A DNA stretch of 64,000 bases from Myxococcales bacterium. Lineage in GTDB: Bacteria > Myxococcota_A > Polyangia > Polyangiales > Polyangiaceae. Under the pieces are notes generated by a model. It did not search any database and was not told the origin of the DNA. It was given only the letters and a program-made list of their open reading frames with translations. The position numbers and the translations under genes were made by a program. The DNA is taken from positions 434,001 through 498,000 of the forward strand of contig JADJKB010000022.1 of NCBI GenBank assembly GCA_016706225.1, in the 5' to 3' direction. Of this stretch, positions 18,346 to 26,069 are shown piece after piece. Within the stretch, counting starts at the first letter, position 1. Each line of letters starts with the position of its first letter.

Positions 18346-18995
18346 GTCGATTCCTCCGCGTACGGAGGGACAAAGTGTTCGGTCAGGAAAGCCTGAGTAC
18401 GCGAGATGCGCCGTTTCACTGTAGCGAGCGAACACCCGCAGAGGTCGGCGACGACCTCCAAGCGATGGTGTTCGATGTAACGCAGGGTCCAAGCGATGCG
18501 CTCGTCCGCCGGGACGGTGCGCAAGAGGGCGTAGATCTGCGCGAGCTGAGCGCGCACCTCGGGGCTTGCGTCGGGAGCCGCCACCGAGTCGAGATCCACC
18601 GGCTCGACGGACACGAGCCCGAGCGAGGTGAGGAGGCGGCGGCGGCGCATGCGCGTTCGAACGAACCGGACGACGATCGAACCAAGCCACGAACGAAAGA
18701 GTGCGGGCTCCCGTAGCTCGCTCAGGCGCAGGTGCGCGCGGATGAAGGCGTCATGCACCACGTCTTCCACGTCGCCCGCGTTTCCCTGGATGCGCACCGC
18801 CACGTTCAGCGCGAACGTCGCGTGTCGGCGGTAGAGCGCCTCGAACGCGCTCACGTGACCGTCGCGCGCCAGGGCCACCAACGATGCGTCATCGAGCTGA
18901 CTAGTCGGCTCGGATTCGCGGCGCGGTTTTTTCCCGCCGACCTCGGTCCCTCCGACCAGGCGGAGGCGCGCGTTCTGTTGCGGGCTGTGCGCCAT
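18342..18995 (-). CDS. ECF-type RNA polymerase sigma factor
   Basis: 217 residues. Region 2 is recognisable at about residues 55-110: FEALYRRHATFALNVA, then DVEDVVHDAFIRAH, the core-binding and -10 recognition helices. Region 4 lies at the C-terminus, with YIEHHRLEVVADLCGCSLATVKRRIS forming the helix-turn-helix for the -35 element; an acidic linker separates the two. It would direct RNA polymerase to an envelope or stress regulon. ATG 18995 is preferred because GGAG lies about 11 nt before it; an in-frame TTG at 19049 would add 18 residues. It is translationally coupled to the membrane TPR gene. ECF operons are often autoregulated from the 5' region, but no promoter motif was assigned. Confidence 0.88.
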   Translation of the reverse strand: MAHSPQQNARLRLVGGTEVGGKKPRRESEPTSQLDDASLVALARDGHVSAFEALYRRHATFALNVAVRIQGNAGDVEDVVHDAFIRAHLRLSELREPALFRSWLGSIVVRFVRTRMRRRRLLTSLGLVSVEPVDLDSVAAPDASPEVRAQLAQIYALLRTVPADERIAWTLRYIEHHRLEVVADLCGCSLATVKRRISRTQAFLTEHFVPPYAEEST

Positions 18996-19235
18996 CGTCC
19001 AAGGATCTCCGTACGGATCATGACGCAGCGGAAGGGTTTTTCGGCTCAAAGATGGAAGCTCACCCCTGGAAAGTGCAGGCGCCAGGGCCGGTAACCCTGG
19101 AAGATCACGACAATCTGGTGCGTGCGTTCAGTGCGGCGGGCGCTTTTTGCTTGAGCCGTCCCACCAACTTCGTGCATCTGTCTCATCGGTCGGCGCCAAA
19201 CACGGCGCTCTCGGACCGTGTAGGAGGACCCCAAA

Positions 19236-19445
19236 ATGAAGATTCGCAATGCACTCGTTCTCGCCTCGATCGCCGCTATCGCTTCTCTCTCCGTCGCCTG
19301 CGGCGGCGGCGAGATGCCGGAAGCCAAGGCCCCCGACGCCCCGGCGACTCCCGAAGCCAAGGCCCCGGAGACCCCCGAGGCCCCCGAGACTCCCGAAGCC
19401 CCGGCTGGCGGCGAGGAGAAGAAGGACGACGCAGCGGAGAAGTGA
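19236..19445 (+). CDS. Small Ala/Pro/Glu-rich lipoprotein
   Basis: 69 residues. The signal peptide ends in a lipobox at SVAC (Cys22), so the mature part is only about 47 residues. It consists of short repeats built from PEAKAPE, ETPEAP and similar, ending in a charged EEKKDDAAEK. No domain is visible. An AGGAGG ribosome site lies 8 nt before the ATG, the strongest in this part of the window, and a clear intrinsic terminator follows. It is thus a well-expressed single-gene unit. It is divergent from the sigma factor gene. It may be a structural or surface-coating lipoprotein of the outer membrane; the role is unknown. Confidence 0.8.
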   Translation: MKIRNALVLASIAAIASLSVACGGGEMPEAKAPDAPATPEAKAPETPEAPETPEAPAGGEEKKDDAAEK

Positions 19446-19494
19446 GCCGCGTGGGGTGAGCGCAGCCTAGCTGCATCACCTCAATTTGCGTTTG

Positions 19495-19526
19495 AAAGGG
19501 ACGGCCTCGGTCGTCCCTTTTTTTTT
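19495..19526 (+). terminator. Intrinsic terminator after the small lipoprotein gene
   Basis: AAAGGGACG and CGTCCCTTT make a perfect 9-bp stem around an 8-nt loop, followed directly by more T residues (nine in a row including the stem end). It lies 50 nt after the stop of the 69-residue lipoprotein. Because the stem is symmetric with A and T runs on both sides, it may also serve the convergent FHA gene. Confidence 0.88.
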
Positions 19527-19541
19527 CGGGTAGCTCCGTGC

Positions 19542-20987
19542 TCAACCGCCGCGGGAAGGCCCGAGGTCGACGACCAAACGAGTGCGCCCGACGAGTAGCT
19601 CGTCACCGTGCTCGATCTCTTGCTGTCCGCGGATGCGCACGAACACGCCGGTCCGCGAGCTGAGATCGGTGAGATACACGCTGCCGGCCTGTTCTTCGAT
19701 CAGACAGTGCTGCGGCCCAACCAACGGGTCGTCGGGGAAGACGAGATCCCCGATCGCCGAACCGATCTGGAGGGTGTTGCCCCGCGACACGATGCACGCA
19801 CCCACGACGCCGCCGTTGAAGATCTGCAGGACCCGGAAGGACGAGGGCCACTTCGGCGAGGAGTAGAAGTAGGTGGGAGCAGGGTCCGGTCCGTCGTCTG
19901 CGACCGGGTTCTTCTCGATCCGCAGTAGCTGGTCACCCACCACGAACTCGTCCCCGAACTCGAGCTCGATGGGCGTGCGGATGCGCAGGAAGACTCCGTT
20001 GCCCCGCCCCAGATCCTGAAGCCACAGGCGCTGCTCCTTGAAGATGAGCATTGCCTCCCGCGGGTGGCAGAACACCTCGCCGGCAAGGGCGATCTCGCCG
20101 TCGCGACCGATCAGTGCCTCGCTGCCGAACGGCTCGAAGCGCTCCGGACCTCCCCACAGGCTGCGCAGCACGTGCAGGCGGAAATATTGCCGCGAAGCGG
20201 GTGGCGCCGTCGGACGCGGCGCCGAAGGACGCGCGGACGGCTGGGTCGGGGGCGGCGGCTCGATCGGTGCGGCAGAAGCTGTCGCAGCGGACTTCGCCTC
20301 CCGCACCGCGACCTGCCCTGCCTCCGCCCGAGCCTCCTTCTTGCTCGCCAGCTTCTTGACGTTCTCGACGTTCGGCGGCTCGGCGAGCAGCGTCATGCCG
20401 CCGATCTCGTGGCCGGCGAGGATCGCGGCGAAGCGCCCCTCACGCAGCATCAGCACCATCTCCAGGTGCTGCCCTTTCATCAACTGCTTGACGAAATCCG
20501 CGACGTCAGCCCGAGCGACGTGCTCAGTGTAGTCGCGCTTGTGGCTCTTGATGACGCGTCCGCCGTCGGCGAACAAGTGCGTGATGATGTGTGGAGCATC
20601 CAGGCCGGAGTCCTCGGTCTGAACGTGAAACTGCTGCTCTTGAAACTTGATGTTGTTGTTGAACCCCATCTGAGCGCGACGAAAGCTCGGGCGTCGTGCC
20701 TCGGCGTCCAGCTTCGCGACCTGCTCGGGTTCGTAGTGCGCAATGGCAGCGTCCAGATCGGAGTGGTCGCCCGGGACCCCTTCCATCCGCTCGAAGGCTT
20801 GCTGCGCCACCCGTGCGCTCGGGTCCACGCGCAGCGCCTCGGCCAGCAGCTGTTGCCCCTCGCTGTCGTTGGGACCGGCGGCGGCCCAGGCCGCGAGCAA
20901 CGAGACGGCCTCGTCGGGTCGACCCTTGTCGACGAGCCATTTGGCCACACGCGAGGCTGCCGCGCGGGTCTCCACCACGTTGCTCAT
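19542..20987 (-). CDS. Two-FHA-domain protein
   Basis: 481 residues. Residues 1-110 are helical and TPR-like (DEAVSLLAAWAAAG, QQLLAEALRVDP). Residues about 115-235 form an uncharacterised middle domain (GFNNNIKFQEQQFHVQTED) that resembles domains in other myxobacterial proteins. A Pro-rich linker follows, then two FHA domains: the first around GSEALIGRDGEIAL, and the second near IGSAIGDLVFPDDPLVGPQHC with the conserved S-x-x-H-like loop. FHA domains bind phosphothreonine peptides, so the protein probably reads Ser/Thr kinase signalling, which is abundant in myxobacteria. ATG 20987 is used; an in-frame TTG precedes it by 3 codons. Confidence 0.85.
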   Translation of the reverse strand: MSNVVETRAAASRVAKWLVDKGRPDEAVSLLAAWAAAGPNDSEGQQLLAEALRVDPSARVAQQAFERMEGVPGDHSDLDAAIAHYEPEQVAKLDAEARRPSFRRAQMGFNNNIKFQEQQFHVQTEDSGLDAPHIITHLFADGGRVIKSHKRDYTEHVARADVADFVKQLMKGQHLEMVLMLREGRFAAILAGHEIGGMTLLAEPPNVENVKKLASKKEARAEAGQVAVREAKSAATASAAPIEPPPPTQPSARPSAPRPTAPPASRQYFRLHVLRSLWGGPERFEPFGSEALIGRDGEIALAGEVFCHPREAMLIFKEQRLWLQDLGRGNGVFLRIRTPIELEFGDEFVVGDQLLRIEKNPVADDGPDPAPTYFYSSPKWPSSFRVLQIFNGGVVGACIVSRGNTLQIGSAIGDLVFPDDPLVGPQHCLIEEQAGSVYLTDLSSRTGVFVRIRGQQEIEHGDELLVGRTRLVVDLGPSRGG

Positions 20988-21010
20988 TTCAACCAATAAT
21001 CGTTACGAGA

Positions 21011-22489
21011 CTAGTGCAAAGGCAAGGGCTTTCCCTCGATACCCCAAGAGAACGAAGCTCCCCCGAAACGGACCGCCCGATCGCCAGGCTCGGGCTCCGA
21101 AATCAGCAGGAAACCTCCCGGCAGGTGGCTGAACGGGAGGAAACGAGCCGCAACACGCCGGCGCACCACCGAGCCGTCGCCGAGCACCTCGACGCTGCGG
21201 CCCTCCGCTGGAAACGGGGTCCTGACAAGAACCTTGGGGCCGAGCTTCAGGCTGCCGGCCGCATCGACAGCGACCATGAAGCGCTTCTCGCCGCCGCCAC
21301 CCCCCCCCGCGGTCGCACTCTGATTGACCTGAGCCATGCGGGTGAAGAGCAACCGATACGTGTAATCACTGACCCAGGTCGGCTCGCAGTAACCCATGAA
21401 ATCGCGCACCGTGCCGCCGGGATCAACCAAGGTCTGGCTCTCGAAATCGTAACCCCATGCGCCAATGCGACCGTCGGCGTGTGGGAAATTCGGATCCACG
21501 TTGTCGATGAATCCGAGCGGCGCACAGGGCGCGTGAAGCAACCCGTGGGTGTGGCCGAGCTCGTGGGCGCAGGTCTCGACCGACGCATCACCTGGGAAGC
21601 CGAGGCCGACAGCCCCGCGGGCGAAGTCGTCGCCAGCCGATGGCGGAGGCGAGGACAGCCCGCGCACACAAACCGCAGCGCCGGCCGCGCAGTAGGCGGC
21701 AAAGTCGTCGGCCGGGTTCACCAGTCCGAAATAATACTCGTTGGCGAGGGCGGTTCCCTCGTTCAGGTCTTGGTTGCGGCGGGACAGGACCAACTGCAAG
21801 GCCTCTCCCCATCCGTTGCCGTCTGCGGTCACCGCGCTGCCGTGTGTGACGGGTTCGCGCAGTCTGATGTCGACGCTGGAGGCGGGATAGAGGGCCTGGA
21901 GCCGCCGCTGATAGCTGGCCACCTGGTCGGCGCTCAGCTCCGGCAAGCGATTGGAGCCGTCCGCGGAGTAACGGATGGGCATGAGCACCACATGCAGCGC
22001 GGAACTGGAGCTCTTGATGTCGAGCGCAGCCTGCCCGGCACTCGGATAACGCGCACCAGCCGAGGGCGCCCCGCGGGACTTGCCGTCACTCTCCCGCAGG
22101 GAAACGGCGAAGGTCGTATCCGCCTCGAGCTGCGACCCGTCGAGCTCGAAGTTGAGGCTGCTCGAGAGGTCCGCGTCGGTCGAAGGCCCCTGGAGGAACA
22201 AGCGCGTTTCGATGGCCGGGCCGTCGCCGAGCTCGAGCCGCGCCACCACCTCGCGAGGCTCCCAGCTCGCCTCCGGCTCGACCGCCAACCGCAGCAGCGC
22301 ACGCCGTCCGCCGACGATCGGGATGGCGCTGGCGACAGCCTCGCCCGCAACCATCAGGGGGATCTGTACGGATTGATTGAGTGAGACCCCGCCCAGGTGC
22401 AGGCCGGAAACGAGCGGCGCAGCGGCGTCCTGGTCGGTGCTCTCGGAGGAACACGCGACGAGCAACAGGCAGAGCACGAGCCGACGCAT
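21011..22489 (-). CDS. Secreted metzincin-type zinc metalloprotease lipoprotein
   Basis: 492 residues. A short signal peptide with lipobox LLVACSS gives a lipoprotein. The catalytic motif HELGHTHGLLH (HExxHxxGxxH) at about residue 308 binds zinc with three His and uses the Glu as base. It is followed, some 60 residues on, by DFMGYC as the Met-turn, so the fold is metzincin. The N-terminal 280 residues are beta-rich and may be a pro or binding domain. Several Cys residues suggest disulfides. It would digest extracellular proteins, fitting a predatory lifestyle. ATG 22489 is chosen because it starts the signal peptide directly. Confidence 0.87.
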   Translation of the reverse strand: MRRLVLCLLLVACSSESTDQDAAAPLVSGLHLGGVSLNQSVQIPLMVAGEAVASAIPIVGGRRALLRLAVEPEASWEPREVVARLELGDGPAIETRLFLQGPSTDADLSSSLNFELDGSQLEADTTFAVSLRESDGKSRGAPSAGARYPSAGQAALDIKSSSSALHVVLMPIRYSADGSNRLPELSADQVASYQRRLQALYPASSVDIRLREPVTHGSAVTADGNGWGEALQLVLSRRNQDLNEGTALANEYYFGLVNPADDFAAYCAAGAAVCVRGLSSPPPSAGDDFARGAVGLGFPGDASVETCAHELGHTHGLLHAPCAPLGFIDNVDPNFPHADGRIGAWGYDFESQTLVDPGGTVRDFMGYCEPTWVSDYTYRLLFTRMAQVNQSATAGGGGGGEKRFMVAVDAAGSLKLGPKVLVRTPFPAEGRSVEVLGDGSVVRRRVAARFLPFSHLPGGFLLISEPEPGDRAVRFGGASFSWGIEGKPLPLH

Positions 22490-22591
22490 GACGGACCCCG
22501 ACGCGAGCTTCGCGTCTACCACCCGAACCGAGCCTCAGCAATCAGTGCAGCCTCGGTCTGTCAGAGCTCGCCGTGGGCGCGCCGGGCGCGC

Positions 22592-24631
22592 TCAATTCGG
22601 CTGCGGGGGAGGAGGACCGCCGCCGCCCGATCCTCCCGACCCGCAGTCCCACGGGCAGGTCTGCCACTCGTTGCCTTCGCACTTGCCGTTGCCGCAGACC
22701 CCACTCACACCGCAGTCGTAGGGGCAGGTGTAGGGGCTCTCGCCCGGCCCACACATGCCGTCGCCGCAGTAGCCACCGTAGCCGCAGTCGTACGGGCAGC
22801 TGTACTGGTTCTCGCCGGGCCCACACTTGCCGTCGCCGCAGTAGCCGCCGTAACCGCAGTCGTACGAGCAGTTGTACGGGTTCTCGTTTGGTCCGCACCA
22901 ACCGTCACCGCAGTAGCTCGGGTAACCGCAGTCATACGAGCAGTTGTACGAGTTCTCGTTCGGTCCGCACCAACCGTCACCGCAGTAGCCGCCGTACCCG
23001 CAGTCGTAGGGGCAGCTGTACTGGTTCTCGCCAGGCCCGCACATGCCGTCGCCGCAGTAGCCTCCGTAGCCGCAGTCGCTCGGGCAGTTGTACTGCGTCT
23101 CCCCCGGCTCACACACGTAGTTGCCGCAGTAACCTCCGTAGCCGCAGTCGTAGGGGCACGTGTACTGGTTCTCTCCAGGCCCACACCAACCGTCGCCGCA
23201 GTAGCTCGGATAACCGCAGTCGCTGGGGCAAGTGTACTCGGTCTCACCTTTTTCACAGATGTAGTTTCCGCAGTAACCGGCGGACCCGCAGTCGTTCGGG
23301 CAGGTGTACTGGTCCTCACCCAGGCCGCACAAACCGTCGCCGCAGTAGCCAGGGCAATCCACGGGGCAGGTCTTCTGCGTCTCACCCGGACCACAGCTCC
23401 CATCACCACACTGCTGCGGGCAATCGATGGGGCAGCTCTTGGGACTCTCGCCGAGCCCGCAGATCCCGTCGCCGCATTTGCCGGGGCAGTCCTTGGGACA
23501 GGTCCACTGATTCTCGCTGCCCTCGCAGGTCCCGTTGCCGCAGTACACGACCGGCTTGCAGTCACTCGGGCAGGTCTTTTCGTTTTCGCCCGGCTCACAC
23601 GTGCCGTTGCCGCAGTAGGTCGGCGCTCCACAGTCGCTCGGGCAACTGTACTGGTTCTCGGGCGGAACGCATTTCCCGTCGCCGCAGTAGGTCGGCGCTC
23701 CACAGTCGTTCGGGCAGCTGTACTGGTTCTCGGGCGGAACGCATTTCCCGTCGCCGCAGTAGGTCGGCGCTCCACAGTCGTTCGGGCAGCTGTACTGGTT
23801 CTCGGGCGGAACGCATTTCCCGTCGCCGCAGTAGCCCGTCGCGCCGCAATCGTAGGGGCAGTTGTACTGGTTCTCGGGCGGAACACACTTCCCATCGCCG
23901 CACCAACCGGTGGTCCCGCAGTCCGTCGGGCAGTTGTAGGAGTCCTCCCAGGGCTCACACTGGCCGTTGCCGCAGAAGCCGCAGTCGTTGGGACAGCTGT
24001 AGGCATCCTCGCCGTACTCACACAGCCCGTTGCCGCAGTACGAACCGCCACAGTCTTGCGGGCAGGAGTAGCCGTCTTCGCCCGGACCGCACCAGCTGTC
24101 TCCGCAGTAGCCGCCGCCGCAGTCTTGCGGGCAGTTGTTCGGGTTGTCCGGGTAGACGCAGATGCCATCGCCGCAGTACCCGCCGCAGTCCTGCGGGCAG
24201 TTCTCGGGGCCTTCCATCGGATCACACACGCCATCGCCGCAGTAGTTGGCGCAGTCGTTCGGGCAGCTCTCGACGGTCTCGCCCGCCTCACATTGTCCGT
24301 TACCGCACAGCGTTGGGCAGTCCTTCAGGCAGACGCCGTTCTCTCCGGGCTCACACACGCCGTTGCCACAGCCCGCGGTGCAATCGTTCGGGCACGACGC
24401 GGGACTCTCGCTGGCGCCGCAGATCCCGTCGCCGCAATACCCGCCGCAGTCCGCGGGGCAGGTGGCCGAGCTCTCCGCCGGGTCGCAGACCCCGTTGCCG
24501 CACGACGGCCCCGTTCCGCCGGTACCGCCCGTCCCGCTGCCGTCCACGTCCGAGCGGCTACAGCCGGAGAGTCCCCAAACCAGCGCCACCGCCAGCGCGG
24601 CGCGCGAAACCCAAGAGGTCACCTTTGCCAT
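22592..24631 (-). CDS. Lipoprotein with 27 four-cysteine repeats
   Basis: 679 residues. The signal peptide ends in a lipobox at LSGC and is followed by a Gly-rich spacer. Then I count 27 consecutive copies of a 20-24-residue unit, C-G-[DN]-G-x-C-x-x-x-E-x-x-x-x-C-P-x-D-C-G, usually separated by two or three Gly/Tyr/Ala residues, and a short C-terminal Gly/Pro tail. The four Cys of each unit probably form two disulfides. The Asp/Glu pattern may help bind calcium, but that is a guess. Three units near 23611-23826 are 72-bp direct DNA repeats, almost identical, so the array is expanding by recombination. It likely makes a stiff extracellular rod or ligand-binding array. No enzymatic domain is present. 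Confidence 0.88.
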   Translation of the reverse strand: MAKVTSWVSRAALAVALVWGLSGCSRSDVDGSGTGGTGGTGPSCGNGVCDPAESSATCPADCGGYCGDGICGASESPASCPNDCTAGCGNGVCEPGENGVCLKDCPTLCGNGQCEAGETVESCPNDCANYCGDGVCDPMEGPENCPQDCGGYCGDGICVYPDNPNNCPQDCGGGYCGDSWCGPGEDGYSCPQDCGGSYCGNGLCEYGEDAYSCPNDCGFCGNGQCEPWEDSYNCPTDCGTTGWCGDGKCVPPENQYNCPYDCGATGYCGDGKCVPPENQYSCPNDCGAPTYCGDGKCVPPENQYSCPNDCGAPTYCGDGKCVPPENQYSCPSDCGAPTYCGNGTCEPGENEKTCPSDCKPVVYCGNGTCEGSENQWTCPKDCPGKCGDGICGLGESPKSCPIDCPQQCGDGSCGPGETQKTCPVDCPGYCGDGLCGLGEDQYTCPNDCGSAGYCGNYICEKGETEYTCPSDCGYPSYCGDGWCGPGENQYTCPYDCGYGGYCGNYVCEPGETQYNCPSDCGYGGYCGDGMCGPGENQYSCPYDCGYGGYCGDGWCGPNENSYNCSYDCGYPSYCGDGWCGPNENPYNCSYDCGYGGYCGDGKCGPGENQYSCPYDCGYGGYCGDGMCGPGESPYTCPYDCGVSGVCGNGKCEGNEWQTCPWDCGSGGSGGGGPPPPQPN
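23611..23826 (-). repeat. Tandem 72-bp direct repeat inside the four-cysteine lipoprotein gene
   Basis: Units start at 23611, 23683 and 23755, and a diverged one at 23827. Each encodes one 24-residue four-cysteine module (YCGDGKCVPPENQY and its continuation). The near-identity of neighbouring units, against more diverged ones elsewhere in the array, indicates recent duplication. Confidence 0.85.
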
Positions 24632-24858
24632 GGCATCGGTGTTCTTCAGCAAGAGCCAGGCCAGAGCTAGAATCAAGCGGTCATCGCTCCCTCGGACGGG
24701 ATTATCGGATGATCCCGAGGACGTGTGCCAAGAACCCCGGTCAGTTATTTGTGGCACAACCGGCGGGCGGAGCGGCTCGGGTGTTCAGGGCAGTGCCACG
24801 TAATTTTGTTGGCCCGGGCTTCGGACTCGGGCGATGCCTGAGCCCCGAGAGGTGCAGC

Positions 24859-25041
24859 ATGACCGTGCGACCTGGAGCTCCCGCCCACGCGTTCGAGATT
24901 GAGCATCACGGCTCGCCGAGAGGCGAAGCCCACGACACGCTGGGCAGTGACTGGGCACTCATCCCCTTCGAGGATGAAACGAACGAGCTCGACGAACCTC
25001 TCAGCATGGGCCTGGACTGCTTCGAGGTCGACTCGTTCTGA
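24859..25041 (+). CDS. Small acidic hypothetical protein
   Basis: 60 residues from ATG 24859, preceded by GAGAGG at ribosome-site distance. The sequence is acidic (WALIPFEDETNELDEPLS) with one Cys near the C-terminus, in the tail GLDCFEVDSF, and no membrane helix. It lies alone between two secreted-protein genes. No family was recognised. It could be a small regulator or, less likely, a modified-peptide precursor; no modification enzyme is directly adjacent. It may also be chance: the only support is the ribosome site and the clean frame. Confidence 0.4.
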   Translation: MTVRPGAPAHAFEIEHHGSPRGEAHDTLGSDWALIPFEDETNELDEPLSMGLDCFEVDSF

Positions 25042-25097
25042 CGTGACGGCGATTCGCCACGGCCGGCGGCCAGTATTCGTGGGAAGCTGAGCGGGTC

Positions 25098-26036
25098 ATG
25101 CGCTTCGTCTGCGTTCTCTCCGTCGTCGCGGCGTGCGGACTCTTCCGAGTGGAGAGCGCGCAGGCGTGCTCGTGCCAGACACCTGGCAACCGTGTGCTTC
25201 TGGCCTCGTCGAGCGGGCTGTCGCCGGCCAATGGACCTTGGCTGATCGTCAATGACGAGGGTTCGACGACCCGGCTGACGGATGAGCTCGGCGTCGAGCT
25301 GCCGCTCGTCGGCGTGCGCGAGCTGCAGCAGTTCGCGCTCTGTAGCTGGTCGTTTTCGCTATTCCGGCCGGAAGAGCCTCTCGACCCCGGAGCCCGCTAC
25401 ACGCTGTCGACCACGCTCCCAGGCGAGCTCGTGCCAGCCCACGAGCGGCGCTTCAAGGCCACGGAGCGCGCACCTCGCCGCGTGAAACGGGACCTGGTCG
25501 TGCGCCTCGATCTGAGCGTCGCCCCGCATGACGTCTGGGGCTGTGTGCCCGTCGCCTACGAGGGCGAGCCGGCCGAGGGCTACTTCGACCTCACCGTGAC
25601 GACCAACGAACCCACGCTGCTCTTCGTCGAGATGAAGATCAAGGACTCCAAGTTTGGCGACCTCTCGTTCGGAACCGCCAGCGTCGGCGAAGGCATGGCC
25701 TCCTCGCTCGCGGTGACCTACGACGCCAAGCTCGATGTCCCGAAGCTCACTTCGTCCGCGGGTTGTGCCCAGGTAATCGTGCACGACGCGCTGGATGGTC
25801 TGGTCTTCGACGAGGAGCTCTGCCCGAGCCCGGGCTCTTTCGCCGAGTCATTAAAGAGCGTGGAGGTGCCCGAGCACCTGGTTCGTGAGCCTCCATCGGC
25901 GGAAGAAGGCTGCGCCGCGAGCAACGAGCCGGCACCCCGGAGCGGCGGTGCGTTGGCTTTCGCCGGCGCGTGCGCCGTCGGCTTGCTCGTCCGGAGGCGC
26001 CGCGGAACTTTGGCGACGCGCGCTTCGGTTCGCTGA
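25098..26036 (+). CDS. Secreted beta-rich protein with MYXO-CTERM-like sorting tail
   Basis: 312 residues. A signal peptide (VCVLSVVAACGLFRVESAQA) precedes CSCQTPGN. The main body is beta-rich, with several isolated Cys; no enzyme family was recognised. The C-terminus matches the architecture of the MYXO-CTERM sorting signal: a Cys (EGCAAS), a flexible stretch, a hydrophobic helix GALAFAGACAVGLLV, then RRRR. Such tails are processed and retained by myxosortase-type CPBP intramembrane proteases, and a CPBP gene lies at 56.3 kb in this window. The connection is inference only. The protein is likely on the outer cell surface. Confidence 0.75.
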   Translation: MRFVCVLSVVAACGLFRVESAQACSCQTPGNRVLLASSSGLSPANGPWLIVNDEGSTTRLTDELGVELPLVGVRELQQFALCSWSFSLFRPEEPLDPGARYTLSTTLPGELVPAHERRFKATERAPRRVKRDLVVRLDLSVAPHDVWGCVPVAYEGEPAEGYFDLTVTTNEPTLLFVEMKIKDSKFGDLSFGTASVGEGMASSLAVTYDAKLDVPKLTSSAGCAQVIVHDALDGLVFDEELCPSPGSFAESLKSVEVPEHLVREPPSAEEGCAASNEPAPRSGGALAFAGACAVGLLVRRRRGTLATRASVR

Positions 26037-26069
26037 GCGTGTTTTCCGCGCTCGCCTTCGGTTCGGGCA

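Noticed and set aside
23600..23830. CRISPR array
   Set aside because: The 72-bp tandem units are contiguous and coding, with no spacer alternation and no cas genes nearby.
22397..25041. Two overlapping long plus-strand frames across the four-cysteine lipoprotein
   Set aside because: Their repeats (for example AVVRAAVLVLGRN) are the mirror of the true minus-strand repeats, which have a signal peptide and ordered cysteines.
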